This document shows, piece after piece, positions 51,535 to 60,070 of a stretch of 64,000 nt of DNA (within the stretch, counting starts at the first letter, position 1; the number at the start of each line of letters is the position of its first letter). The stretch lies in the NCBI GenBank assembly GCA_937988885.1, contig CALKHR010000098.1, forward strand, positions 1 through 64,000, given 5' to 3'. A program made the position numbers and the translations under genes. Source of the DNA: an uncultured Roseiflexaceae bacterium (GTDB taxonomy: Bacteria; Chloroflexota; Chloroflexia; Chloroflexales; Roseiflexaceae). The notes beneath the pieces are model-generated. The model was not told where the DNA came from. It made no database searches and saw only the letters and a program-made list of their open reading frames with translations.

Positions 51535-52911
51535 ATGATGGATATGTCGATGGGAATGGATCTGTTGCCCCAGCAGCAGATGCGAGCTTCCCCTGCACTC
51601 ATCGCACTCAACAATATGCTTGTACTTTCGTCGCTTGATCTGCAGCAACTGGTGCAGCAAGAGATCGACGAGAATCCCGCGCTAGATCAGGTCGAAAACG
51701 AAGATGCTTTGTGCAGCCGATGTGGGCGGCCCTTAAGCGGCCCAACCTGTATTTACTGCCTTCACGAGGATATGAAACTCGCCGAAGCCGAGCGTGACGA
51801 TGCCGCCGCCCCCTCCGAGGACGAGTTTGATCCGCTATTAGCCATCGCAGCGCCGATTTCGCTGCGAGAGAACCTTCGCCGCGATCTGCACATTGCGTTG
51901 CCTCCGAGCGAACACTCGATCGCCGATTACCTGATCGAATCGCTCGATGAGCAAGGCTTCCTCGATGGCAAAATCGAGGAGATCGCCGCGGCGCTTCGCA
52001 CCACTCCCGAGCGCATCGAACAAAACCTGCGGCGCATCCAAGAGCTTGGGCCCCCTGGCGTCGGTGCGCGCACCGTACAGGAATGCCTCCTCCTGCAACT
52101 CGATCGTCTTGAGCAACGCGAGAGCATCAACCCATATATTCGCACGATCATCTGCGATTATTGGTACGATCTCGGCGAGCACCGTTATGGCGCGATCGCC
52201 CACGCCCTCGGCATCAGCTACGACGAGGTGGTGGCCGCGCGCGACTTCATGCGTCAGCACCTGCGCCCCTTCCCGCTCGAAGGCACCACCGATCACAACT
52301 CCTCGTTCGATACCGCCTACCTTGTTCCTGATGTGATTATTCGAGAAGAAGGCGATCGACTAGTGGCAGAGGTGATCGAATCGCGGCGGTTCTTCCTGCG
52401 CCTGAATCCGCTCTACCAAGAGCTCGCCCAAACGATGTCGCAGCGCCAGCAGGAGGTCTCGTCGGAAGAGCGCGAACACCTTACGACGTTCGTCACCCGC
52501 GCACGACTATTCCTCACCAATCTGCGCCAACGCCGCGAGACGATCCGACGCATCGCAGAGTACCTGATCGAGCGGCAAGAAGGCTATTTGCGCCACGGCG
52601 TCCGGCATCTAGAGCCGCTCACGCGCGCAGAGGTGGCCGCGATCATCGGCGTACACGAATCGACTGTCAGCCGCGCTACGGCCAACAAGTACGTGCAAAT
52701 CCCAAGTCGCGAGATCGTGCCGTTCAGCCATTTCTTCACCGCCTCGCTCTCTGTGAAGGACGTCATCAGCGAACTGATCGCCAACGAAACGCGGCCACTC
52801 ACCGACCAGGAGATCGTCGAGACGCTCCACCAGCGTGGTTTTGATGTAGCGCGCCGCACAGTTGCTAAGTATCGTGGCCAACTCGGCATTCTTCCATCGA
52901 CACTTCGCTAA
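51535..52911 (+). CDS. rpoN: RNA polymerase sigma-54 factor with extra four-Cys motif
   Basis: 458 residues. Region I is Gln/Leu-rich (LIALNNMLVLSSLDLQQLVQQEIDENPAL). Next, at 60-75, CSRCGRPLSGPTCIYC is a C-x2-C-x8-C-x2-C zinc-ribbon-like motif not usual in sigma-54. The core-binding domain follows (SIADYLIESLDEQGFL, IQELGPPGVGARTVQECLLLQL), then the helix-turn-helix (EVAAIIGVHESTVSRATANKYV) and the RpoN box ARRTVAKYR (439-447), which reads the -24 element. Sigma-54 controls genes needing an AAA+ activator. The ribosome binding site is weak (AAAGG). A terminator follows. Confidence 0.95.
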   Translation: MMDMSMGMDLLPQQQMRASPALIALNNMLVLSSLDLQQLVQQEIDENPALDQVENEDALCSRCGRPLSGPTCIYCLHEDMKLAEAERDDAAAPSEDEFDPLLAIAAPISLRENLRRDLHIALPPSEHSIADYLIESLDEQGFLDGKIEEIAAALRTTPERIEQNLRRIQELGPPGVGARTVQECLLLQLDRLEQRESINPYIRTIICDYWYDLGEHRYGAIAHALGISYDEVVAARDFMRQHLRPFPLEGTTDHNSSFDTAYLVPDVIIREEGDRLVAEVIESRRFFLRLNPLYQELAQTMSQRQQEVSSEEREHLTTFVTRARLFLTNLRQRRETIRRIAEYLIERQEGYLRHGVRHLEPLTRAEVAAIIGVHESTVSRATANKYVQIPSREIVPFSHFFTASLSVKDVISELIANETRPLTDQEIVETLHQRGFDVARRTVAKYRGQLGILPSTLR

Positions 52912-52988
52912 CACAACAACAACAGAATATGCGATAATAGTAGTAGCTCGTCGTTCGTCTGAACGCTTGGATCCCGAGACTACTCAGC

Positions 52989-53033
52989 AAAAGGTGGAGC
53001 ATACACCAATTTGGTCCTATCGCTCCACCTTTT
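52989..53033 (+). terminator. Intrinsic terminator of rpoN
   Basis: Perfect 12-bp stem AAAAGGTGGAGC (52989-53000) with GCTCCACCTTTT (53022-53033). The loop contains a small ACCAA/TTGGT stem. Ends in four T. Confidence 0.8.
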
Positions 53034-53045
53034 CGATCGAATGAA

Positions 53046-53372
53046 ATGCAAAAACATTCTGCAATCATGCACCCAAACACATCTAGGAGTCGTCAAATCC
53101 CTGCGCTCCTACTCGGCGCTGTTGCCGCCCTGTTGAGCGCACGCTTAGTGCTACAACTCTTTGCCGCACGGCCCGACAATCCGTTCGTCGCGTTCTTGTT
53201 GTGGCTCACGAACCCGTTGATTGCGCCATTGCGATTTCTCGATGCGCATCAACCTCGCTTTGGTGCGGTGCTCGAACTCTCGACGTTGGCACTTATCCTG
53301 CTTTGTGTACTAGTGGGTGTAGGGCTTGGGCTTTGGCAGCGCTCAGTACTGCGCCAACGGAGAATCTCATGA
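53046..53372 (+). CDS. YggT-family membrane protein
   Basis: 108 residues with two membrane helices. The conserved YggT-type segment reads NPFVAFLLWLTNPLIAPLRFL. YggT proteins are small integral membrane proteins linked in some bacteria to division or osmotic tolerance. The ATG at 53046 has no ribosome binding site; 53067 is another option. Its stop overlaps the next ATG (ATGA), so the two are coupled. Confidence 0.7.
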   Translation: MQKHSAIMHPNTSRSRQIPALLLGAVAALLSARLVLQLFAARPDNPFVAFLLWLTNPLIAPLRFLDAHQPRFGAVLELSTLALILLCVLVGVGLGLWQRSVLRQRRIS

Positions 53373-53836
53373 TAAATGAAGTATTAAGCAATATCCTGAC
53401 AACACTCCTGATCACGATGGGTGTGAGTATCGTCATCGCCGTGCTGGGGTTGTTCGCGATCATCCGCAGCATCCGTCGGCTCGACATTCCTCCCGATGCC
53501 GATTTCTTCACCACCATGCGGCATATCCCGCTGATCCTCACGATTCTGCTCGATCTGCTGGATTTTGGCTTAGATATCTTCTCAGCCCCGATCGTCTGGA
53601 TCGTGCTCGACCGGATGGGTTTGCCGAACCTGCGCAACAAAGCTGTGATCGAGGCATTGATCCCATTCACCAGCCCAATCCCCCTCTTCACCCTTAGTTG
53701 GATTGCCGCTCGTCTGCTGAATTTGGGCGATGCCGACTTAGAAGCGTTGCGCGTGTATAAAGAGCGTTCGTCGTATCGGCGGCTTCGTAGCCACCCCGAT
53801 GTCGATATCATCGATGCTGACGACTATGGGCGTTAA
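53369..53836 (+). CDS. Hypothetical membrane protein
   Basis: 155 residues with three hydrophobic segments: TTLLITMGVSIVIAVLGLFAIIRSI at the start, then LILTILLDLLDFGLDIFSAPIVWIVLD, then ALIPFTSPIPLFTLSWIAARLL. No family recognised. The start is the ATG at 53369, overlapping the previous stop and preceded by GGAGA. A longer frame from 53201 is rejected because its first part overlaps the YggT-type gene. The C-terminus is acidic (DVDIIDADDYG). Confidence 0.75.
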   Translation: MINEVLSNILTTLLITMGVSIVIAVLGLFAIIRSIRRLDIPPDADFFTTMRHIPLILTILLDLLDFGLDIFSAPIVWIVLDRMGLPNLRNKAVIEALIPFTSPIPLFTLSWIAARLLNLGDADLEALRVYKERSSYRRLRSHPDVDIIDADDYGR

Positions 53837-53899
53837 CGATCGCTAGCGAGCTCTACCGCTCCCTAACCTGCTGAAGTTTCGAGCAAGGAGGCAGGCGTT

Positions 53900-54208
53900 A
53901 TGTCACTACTCTCAATGCTAGTACTGCTCGTGATAGTTGGAATTTGTGGGGCAATTGCGGCCTGGATTGTGGGATATATGCCAGGCGGCATCATCTTGAA
54001 TATCATCGTGGGTGTAATCGGGGCGTACTTTGGAGCGTTCCTTGACTCGTTGATCCCTTTCGACTTGCCGATCGTGAGTGCATTTACGATTGTAGTTGAA
54101 CGTATCCAGTTCAACCTGATCTGGGCAGTGATCGGTTCGATTCTTCTCCTGCTACTCCTGAACTCGTTGCGGCGTGGCAACCGACATTTCTTCGTCTGGC
54201 AGCGTTAG
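53900..54208 (+). CDS. GlsB/YeaQ/YmgE-family membrane protein
   Basis: 102 residues. The family pattern is GAIAAWIVGYMPGGIILNIIVGVIGAYFGAFL, with glycine-rich membrane helices. Members respond to envelope or acid stress in other bacteria. AAGGAGG precedes the ATG. The last 57 bases overlap the end of the convergent histidine kinase gene. Confidence 0.85.
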   Translation: MSLLSMLVLLVIVGICGAIAAWIVGYMPGGIILNIIVGVIGAYFGAFLDSLIPFDLPIVSAFTIVVERIQFNLIWAVIGSILLLLLLNSLRRGNRHFFVWQR

Positions 54209-55447
54209 CTCATCGAGGGTTGGTAACGTGATCCGAAAGATGGTGTGCGTCCCATCGGTATGCGCTGAGAGAACACCTCCGTGGCGTTCCACGATGCCGT
54301 AGCTCACTGCCAACCCTAGCCCAGTACCTCGCCGTTTTGTGGTAAAGAACGGCTCGAAGATCATATGGATCTCGCTATCGGAAATCCCTGATCCATCATC
54401 GCTAAAATCGATCTGCACGAATTGCCCTGTCGAACCCGGTTCGCCAGGGACAACTCTTGTGCGCACCAACAAGTGCCCGCCCTGTGGCATCGCCTCGATT
54501 GCATTTAAGGTCAGATGCTGGAACACATGCCGCAAATGGCTAGCCACTCCCATGACGCGGGGCAACCCTTGCGCCCATTCGCGCTCAATCGAAATGCCAT
54601 TGTGCTCGGTCTGCTCCGCGACAGCGCGAAGCACTTGCGACAACAGTGGGTGAATAGCTGTGGGTCGCATCCCATCGCGCGATGGCTGGTAGAAATTGAG
54701 GATACGTTGCACTAAACCGATTAAGCGCTCGACTTGCTCTTGGGTCATCGCCAAGTAGCGCTCGCGCTTTTCATCGGATAGCGGGCGGTTTTGGAGCAGG
54801 TGCAACGAATTATAGATGGCGTGCAGGGGATTATTGATCTCGTGGGCGATGGCCGCTACTAAGCGACCCATACCGGCTAACTTCTCTGCCTGAACAAGCT
54901 GATCGATATGGCGCTCTTGCTCTTCGTAATCGTGCTTGGTGAGGGTATGCAGATGAGCTTTCTCAAACAGAAGTGCAGTCTGATGCGCCAGCACATTCAG
55001 AATACAGGCATCCGAAGCAGTAAACGGCGTTGCCTGATTCTGTTTCCCTGCTAAGAGCACTCCGATCACGCGCCCGAGGCCGTACACGGGAACAACCGCA
55101 GCCGCGTCTAGCTCAGTCGCACGCAGAAGCTCAACAGGTTCTCCCGAATCTTCAGCGATGTGCACCAATAATGGCTGCGCGTGACTTACCGCCCAACCTG
55201 GGAGAGTCCCTTGTACAGGAATCTCCTTGGTGTCGGCTTGCCACGCGCCTGCTGATGCCACAACCTCTAAATGGTTATGGGATTCGTTCCACAGGAACAG
55301 GACGACGAGCTCAGCTTGCAACTCCGTCGATGCGATCTGGACCACGCGATCGTACACCTCAGGCAAGTGGCGTATATCGCGAACCCGCGCCTGCAATTCG
55401 GCCATCGAGTGTAAGATCACGGAGGAACGGCTACACTGCGTACTCAT
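54152..55447 (-). CDS. NtrB-like sensor histidine kinase with GAF domain
   Basis: 431 residues, no membrane segment. GAF domain about 25-165 (AELVVLFLWNESHNHLEVVASAG, VPVYGLGRVIGVLLAG). The H-box is AAIAHEINNPLHAI (H202), of the NtrB/HisKA type. ATPase: N-box HLTLNAIEAMPQGG, G1 DDGSGI, F-box FEPFFTTK and G2 GTGLGLAVSYGIVERHGG. AGGAGG precedes the ATG at 55447. The HE-I-N-NPL box is typical of kinases that pair with NtrC-type regulators, and the activator at 49076 is the obvious candidate. Confidence 0.93.
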   Translation of the reverse strand: MSTQCSRSSVILHSMAELQARVRDIRHLPEVYDRVVQIASTELQAELVVLFLWNESHNHLEVVASAGAWQADTKEIPVQGTLPGWAVSHAQPLLVHIAEDSGEPVELLRATELDAAAVVPVYGLGRVIGVLLAGKQNQATPFTASDACILNVLAHQTALLFEKAHLHTLTKHDYEEQERHIDQLVQAEKLAGMGRLVAAIAHEINNPLHAIYNSLHLLQNRPLSDEKRERYLAMTQEQVERLIGLVQRILNFYQPSRDGMRPTAIHPLLSQVLRAVAEQTEHNGISIEREWAQGLPRVMGVASHLRHVFQHLTLNAIEAMPQGGHLLVRTRVVPGEPGSTGQFVQIDFSDDGSGISDSEIHMIFEPFFTTKRRGTGLGLAVSYGIVERHGGVLSAHTDGTHTIFRITLPTLDELTLPDEEMSVATPQRVQE

Positions 55448-55514
55448 TGCGCCACCACCTCCTCAACACTGTGTGTCGCAGATGATTTCCCACAGAAAGG
55501 AATGATACTTGTCA

Positions 55515-55552
55515 TGTTCATTGCTTGCCCATCACAGAGCAAGCAATGAACA
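55515..55552. terminator. 14-bp hairpin between purH and the histidine kinase gene
   Basis: TGTTCATTGCTTGC (55515-55528) pairs with GCAAGCAATGAACA (55539-55552) around a 10-nt loop. It lies 72 bases beyond the purH stop and 68 upstream of the kinase start. Probably the purH terminator, though no T-tract follows. Confidence 0.6.
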
Positions 55553-55623
55553 GCACAATGCGAAGAATCTGACACAGTAGCTGACAGGTTGCACAATGTA
55601 ATGAGGCCTTTGTGTCCCTTAGA

Positions 55624-57150
55624 TTAGTGTCGGAAGTGCCGTTGGCCCGTGAAGACCATCGCAATCCCGAGCCGATCCGCAGCGGCGATCACCTCATCAT
55701 CACGCATTGCCCCACCAGGCTGGATAATAGCAGTAGCGCCTGCTGCTGCTGCAGTCTCAATGCTATCGGGGAACGGGAAGAACGCATCACTCGCAACCAC
55801 CGACCCCTGCAGCGATAGACCCGCATTCTGTGCTTTCATGACCGCAATACGTGTACTATCGACACGGCTCATCTGGCCAGCGCCAATGCCAAGTGTACGG
55901 TCTGCGCTCCCGAAAACAATGGCATTTGACTTAACGTGCTTCGCCACCCGCCACGTAAAGCGGAGAGCGCGCCACTCCTCATCGCTCGGCGCCCGCTGAG
56001 TCACCACGCGTGGCTCAAGCGCCCCGGCGCCTGGCGTGCGATCTGGTTGCTGTGCAAGCAGACCGCCTGGCACGCTATGGAACAACAACTTCTGGCGGGG
56101 ATCGTGTGTGACCGAACGCAGCGATTTCATCAAGCGACGGTTCTTTTTGCGTTGCAGCAATTCAAGAGCCGCAGGATGGAAATCCGGGGCAATCACGATC
56201 TCCGAGAAGATCGAATCGATCGCTTGCGCTAATTCCAGGTCGAGCGGGCGGTTCAGCGCGATAATACCGCCGAACGGTGCCTCCCGATCGGTCGCGAAAG
56301 CGCGTTCCCAAGCCTCTAGTGGTGTAGCGCCGAAGCCCACCCCACAGGGATTAGTATGCTTAACGATCGCGAGCGCGGTGCCATCCTCTTCTGCAAACTC
56401 CTCGATCAACTCCTGGATCGCAGCAATATCGAGAATATTGATGTACGACAGCTCCTTACCGTGCAACTGCGTAAAGAACTGGAAGAAGTCGCCGTAGAGG
56501 GCCGCTGCCTGGTGTGGATTCTCGCCGTAGCGCAGATTCTGCGCTTTTGTCAGCGAGATCGGCAACGTCTCGGGTAACAACTCATCGTTCAAGTAAGCGG
56601 CGATCGCTGCATCGTAATGCGCTGTATGAGCGAACGCCTTGGCAGCCAACCGCCGACGTAAGGCGTCCGACACATTCTGCTCGCGCAGGGCCGTCAGCAC
56701 CTCATCGTAATCGGCAGGATCAACCACGACCAACACATGCTGATGGTTCTTGGCTGCGGCGCGCAGCAGCGTCACCCCGCCAATATCGATCTTCTCGATC
56801 GCCTCAGCGAATGTCACATCGGGCTGCGCAACGGTTTCGATAAAGGGGTAAAGGTTGACAACCACCAAATCGATAGGAGCGATTTGATGTTCGGCTAATT
56901 CCTGCATGTGCTCTGGCACATCGCGTCGGGCCAGAATACCGCCATGGATCGCTGGATGGAGGGTTTTGACACGTCCATCTAAAATTTCAGGGAATTGAGT
57001 GAGATCGCTAACCGAGTGAGCAGCAATACCGGCATCGATTAACTGTTGCGCAGTTTTACCGGTGGAGTAGATGGTAACCCCAAGTTCCTGAAGGCCCTTT
57101 GCAAAAGCTTCTAAGCCGCGTTTTTCCCAGAGACTGATGAGGGCTCGCAC
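55624..57150 (-). CDS. purH: Bifunctional AICAR transformylase / IMP cyclohydrolase
   Basis: About 508 residues from GTG 57150, or 516 from ATG 57174. It performs the last two steps of IMP synthesis. Cyclohydrolase domain: RALISLWEKRGLEAFAKGL, STGKTAQQL, RVKTLHPAIHGGILARRD. Transformylase domain: ALAIVKHTNPCGVG and ASDAFFPFPDSIE, with RYGENPHQAAALYG before it. RALIS... is where family members normally begin, and GAAAGG lies seven bases before the GTG, so 57150 is preferred. ATG 57174 has no ribosome binding site and abuts a hairpin. Confidence 0.94.
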   Translation of the reverse strand: MRALISLWEKRGLEAFAKGLQELGVTIYSTGKTAQQLIDAGIAAHSVSDLTQFPEILDGRVKTLHPAIHGGILARRDVPEHMQELAEHQIAPIDLVVVNLYPFIETVAQPDVTFAEAIEKIDIGGVTLLRAAAKNHQHVLVVVDPADYDEVLTALREQNVSDALRRRLAAKAFAHTAHYDAAIAAYLNDELLPETLPISLTKAQNLRYGENPHQAAALYGDFFQFFTQLHGKELSYINILDIAAIQELIEEFAEEDGTALAIVKHTNPCGVGFGATPLEAWERAFATDREAPFGGIIALNRPLDLELAQAIDSIFSEIVIAPDFHPAALELLQRKKNRRLMKSLRSVTHDPRQKLLFHSVPGGLLAQQPDRTPGAGALEPRVVTQRAPSDEEWRALRFTWRVAKHVKSNAIVFGSADRTLGIGAGQMSRVDSTRIAVMKAQNAGLSLQGSVVASDAFFPFPDSIETAAAAGATAIIQPGGAMRDDEVIAAADRLGIAMVFTGQRHFRH

Positions 57151-57175
57151 ACCAATACCTTTCACCAATAACATA

Positions 57176-57208
57176 GCGACTCTACCCAGAGCGACAGGGC
57201 AGAGTCGC
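57176..57208. promoter_or_regulatory. Hairpin in the purH leader
   Basis: GCGACTCT plus CCC (57176-57183, 57185-57187) pairs with GGG plus AGAGTCGC (57197-57199, 57201-57208), with one mismatch. It is directly upstream of purH. It may be a leader structure or the end of the operon transcript arriving from 58117. Confidence 0.45.
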
Positions 57209-57310
57209 GAAACAGAGCGTACACAGATTATCTACGATTAAATGTTGCAATGTAACTCACGAACCCTGCGGCAAAGGTAAGGGAACAAAACCCCAACCGG
57301 AGCTCACGTG

Positions 57311-58117
57311 TTACAAAGTACTAAAGACTTGATCGACCAATGCACGAGCTTCGGTCATTGGTTGGCGGACACGACTTGCTCCGAACGTGCGAATCGCACC
57401 ATTCTCGAAGAAATTCAGTGCAACGGCAACTTGATCGTGAGTAGCAGTACTCAAATCCTCGATGCCAGCACGTCCGTATGCATCGCGCAACAGCGCTTGA
57501 GCTGAAAGCCCTAGAGCGTTACTGATCACCCGCTCGATCTCCGGGAACAAGCTCTCCGTAAGGTTAGTCTCACGCTTCTCGATCAGGCCACTTTGGAGCA
57601 GTTCGGCGATGATCTCGCAAGTGCGCATTTCGCCGAGTCCGCTTCGTTGGGCGATCTGAGCGATAGTATTTTTGCCGTTAACCATCGTCAGCACGCGCCA
57701 CTCATCGGCCTCAAGGTTGATTTCACTGCCCGTCGAAGCAGGATTTGGCACTAATCGGGGAACCATCGTGAGTGAAGGCACTTGCTCTTGGATCTTCGCC
57801 CATGCATCCTGACGCATGATCCCTTCCATGATGATCATCTCATTACTCTGCGTAATGGTTGGTACATCGAGGTGGACATCATCATGGAAGCGGAAGGGGC
57901 CTGAGGCGAAGGTGAAGAAGGTATACGCAGCTTCCAGCGGAGGCAAATTGCCTAGCTGCGCACCGATAATCTTCCCATCGCGGAAGTAAAGCCAACCTTC
58001 AAACTGCTGCTGACCGCGCCGACCCTGAAGAAACACAGCACCGGTCTTTTTGCTGAGGTCCACCAACTGGATGATATCGGTCAGAGGGAATTCGCTCAAA
58101 TCGCCTTCAAGTGCCAT
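57311..58117 (-). CDS. DUF4388 (PATAN-like) domain protein
   Basis: About 268 residues. N-terminal DUF4388: MALEGDLSEFPLTDIIQLVDLSKKTGAVFL, then GWLYFRDGKIIGAQLGN and PFRFHDDV. A winged-helix-like stretch (VNGKNTIAQIAQRSGLGEMRTCEIIAELLQSGLI, about 150-185) and a C-terminal helical domain follow. Start 58117 is chosen because the domain begins there and GAAGG precedes it. DUF4388 proteins are often encoded beside MglA-type GTPases or two-component genes, as here (mglA 151 bases upstream). Likely a partner or output of the MglA/MglB switch. Confidence 0.85.
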   Translation of the reverse strand: MALEGDLSEFPLTDIIQLVDLSKKTGAVFLQGRRGQQQFEGWLYFRDGKIIGAQLGNLPPLEAAYTFFTFASGPFRFHDDVHLDVPTITQSNEMIIMEGIMRQDAWAKIQEQVPSLTMVPRLVPNPASTGSEINLEADEWRVLTMVNGKNTIAQIAQRSGLGEMRTCEIIAELLQSGLIEKRETNLTESLFPEIERVISNALGLSAQALLRDAYGRAGIEDLSTATHDQVAVALNFFENGAIRTFGASRVRQPMTEARALVDQVFSTL

Positions 58118-58268
58118 AGCCTTCACAGTCACATATCGCTGTTTATAGGAGGCGAATATAGAGAATGCCGATAAATGGTAGGCATCAGCGAGCGCATGAG
58201 CGGCTCATTGAGCGACGCCTACTTGCTCTAAACACCCTCTATATTGGCCAGCTACAACAAGCGGCAGG
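58118..58268. other. Spacer with hairpin between mglA and the DUF4388 gene
   Basis: GTAGGC (58178-58183) pairs with GCCTAC (58217-58222), enclosing ATGAGC/GCTCAT (58196-58201, 58203-58208). It could attenuate readthrough from mglA to the DUF4388 gene. Confidence 0.4.
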
Positions 58269-58844
58269 TTAGAGCTTGCTGATAACCAGCTTGCTGATAG
58301 CTTTAAGCGTATCGAAGATACCGACACCTGTAGTTGCGATACCTTCGTAGCGCTGCCAATTCATCGTGTTGAGATACTTATCGAGTGTTGCGACCGGTAG
58401 TGCGCCAGGAACATCACGTTTGTTGTATTGGAGCACTACAGGGAAATCCTGAAACTTCTTATTCTGCTTCGTAATGTTGACGGCTAACTCGCGCAAGCTC
58501 TTGATGTTATCCTCAAGTTTGTGCTTTTGCGAATCTGCAACAAATACCACTCCATCGGCACCGTTCAACACCGCCACACGGGTGCGCTCGTAGAGCACTT
58601 GACCGGGGACGGTATAAAGATGAAAGCGGGTTTGAAAGCCTCGCACTTTGCCGAGGTCGAGCGGCAGAAAGTCGAAGAACAGCGTGCGTTCCGTCTCGGT
58701 AGCAATCGAGAGTAACTCTCCTTTCGCTTCTTTCGAGACTTGCGCATGAATATACTGCAAGTTACTGGTCTTACCGCCCATACCTGGACCGTAATACACA
58801 ATCTTGCAATGGATTTCACGCGCGGCGACATTGATCAGGGCCAT
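58269..58844 (-). CDS. mglA: MglA-type small Ras-like GTPase
   Basis: 191 residues. P-loop GPGMGGKTSN (about 19-28), the switch 2 region HLYTVPGQVLYERTR, in which MglA proteins carry TVPGQ instead of DxxG, and NKRD for guanine recognition. In Myxococcus MglA-GTP marks the leading pole and directs gliding motility. In Chloroflexota the role may be motility or polarity of filaments, which is inferred. GAGAGGA precedes the ATG. It lies downstream of mglB. Confidence 0.93.
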   Translation of the reverse strand: MALINVAAREIHCKIVYYGPGMGGKTSNLQYIHAQVSKEAKGELLSIATETERTLFFDFLPLDLGKVRGFQTRFHLYTVPGQVLYERTRVAVLNGADGVVFVADSQKHKLEDNIKSLRELAVNITKQNKKFQDFPVVLQYNKRDVPGALPVATLDKYLNTMNWQRYEGIATTGVGIFDTLKAISKLVISKL

Positions 58845-58940
58845 ATGTCCTCTCGCGTACCAAGGCCTAGCATATAAGCTGTGCGAATACGAAACCCGAC
58901 CGTACAGTGGCCGGAATCGCCCACCCCACCTCGTGGTTCG

Positions 58941-59435
58941 TTAGTCGCGGAACAAAAGATCGATCGTATCTTCCATCGAGGTTCGGAATGATGAACCGAG
59001 CACATCATCGCGCGCTTTGTGTTGCTGACGCACACGTTCGAGCACCGATCCTAGATCATCGGTTGCTTTCTTCGTCAAGACCTTCACAAGGCCAATGTGT
59101 GTGCCTTTGTTGAAGATAATGCAAAGAATCCACTGTTCTTCGATCAAGGCGATGAACACGTTGTCGTGCACGCCTTGCTGGAAGAGCATGCGGAAATCTT
59201 TCTCGCGCAGCAGTTTTGCTACTTCGCGCGAGGACGCGAAGGTGCCGGCAATCAATGCACCTAGGGCGGTGATATCCTGCCGATTGCCGTCGCCCTGTGA
59301 AGCGATCACCTGACCGCTTTTATCGAGCAACAAGACATGGTTCGCGCCTGTATCTTCGATGAGTCGTGAAAGACACTCTTCGATCAGCGCGACTTCCTCG
59401 GTGGGAACGATCTGGCTGGTTAGCTGTGGATCCAT
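58941..59435 (-). CDS. mglB: Roadblock/LC7 protein, MglB-type GAP
   Basis: 164 residues. Roadblock fold: LIEECLSRLIEDTGANHVLLLDKSGQVIASQGD, then ALGALIAGTFASSREVAKLLRE and DNVFIALIEEQWILCIIFNKGTHIGLVKVL. MglB stimulates GTP hydrolysis by MglA. AAGGTAGGA lies before the ATG. First gene of the mglB-mglA-DUF4388 unit, and the tight grouping supports a functional switch. Confidence 0.9.
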   Translation of the reverse strand: MDPQLTSQIVPTEEVALIEECLSRLIEDTGANHVLLLDKSGQVIASQGDGNRQDITALGALIAGTFASSREVAKLLREKDFRMLFQQGVHDNVFIALIEEQWILCIIFNKGTHIGLVKVLTKKATDDLGSVLERVRQQHKARDDVLGSSFRTSMEDTIDLLFRD

Positions 59436-59584
59436 GGGCAGTCCTACCTTATCGTGCGAGATCCCAAGGCGAGTCGACAGCGTGGTCGGTCAACCGTCGC
59501 AATTATAGCACACCAGGACTATCTTGCGCCGAGTATCCTCGGCACAGCAACATTGCCAACCATACCCAGCGTTAAAGACAACAA

Positions 59585-59794
59585 GTGATTGCTTTGAGTG
59601 ATCGCTACTGCAACTGCGGTTGCTACCACGATAGTCATTATACTACAAATCCTGAGAAAATCTGTACCAAACTGCGAGCGATTGGTGTGCACGTTGATGA
59701 AATTGTTGGAGCAGCCAGCAAAATCGGGGGTGACACAGTAGTGCATCGCCCTACTGGTACGCCCGTCAAGAGTGGCAGCACATCACGATTCTGA
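59585..59794 (+). CDS. Possible Cys/His-rich small protein
   Basis: 69 residues from a GTG start. The N-terminus has YCNCGCYHDSHY, which could bind metal; a Cys follows at ICTKL. The ribosome binding site is weak and the last 12 bases overlap the convergent gene. No family recognised, and it may not be expressed. Confidence 0.3.
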   Translation: MIALSDRYCNCGCYHDSHYTTNPEKICTKLRAIGVHVDEIVGAASKIGGDTVVHRPTGTPVKSGSTSRF

Positions 59795-60070
59795 GCCATT
59801 GTTACGGTCTCGCTCCTTTGGAGGGCGGCCCGTGCGAATATTGCGCAGCGAATGAATCGTAGCTGTTAGCGCCCGATCCGCCCAACCGTAAATTGTTGGA
59901 CGACTTTTACTCAGATCTTCCGCGATCTGCGTTACATTCGTGCGATACTCAGGATCAAACGTTGCTAGGTTGATGCGTGCCGACGCGACGATCTGCAAGA
60001 TTTCTTCTTCAGTCAGATCATGATCGCGAATAAGTTTTTTTGCTCGCTTACTGCTGGTCTCGAGGCGCAT
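59783..60070 (-). CDS. Small helix-turn-helix protein
   Basis: 95 residues. AAGGAG seven bases upstream fixes the start at 60070; a longer frame to 60283 lacks any signal. Helix-turn-helix: NVTQIAEDLSKSRPTIYGWADRAL (about 47-70). The C-terminus, RTGRPPKERDR, is basic and AT-hook-like. A DNA-binding role is likely. It could be a regulator or the DNA-binding part of a former mobile element, though no transposase is near. Confidence 0.65.
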   Translation of the reverse strand: MRLETSSKRAKKLIRDHDLTEEEILQIVASARINLATFDPEYRTNVTQIAEDLSKSRPTIYGWADRALTATIHSLRNIRTGRPPKERDRNNGSES

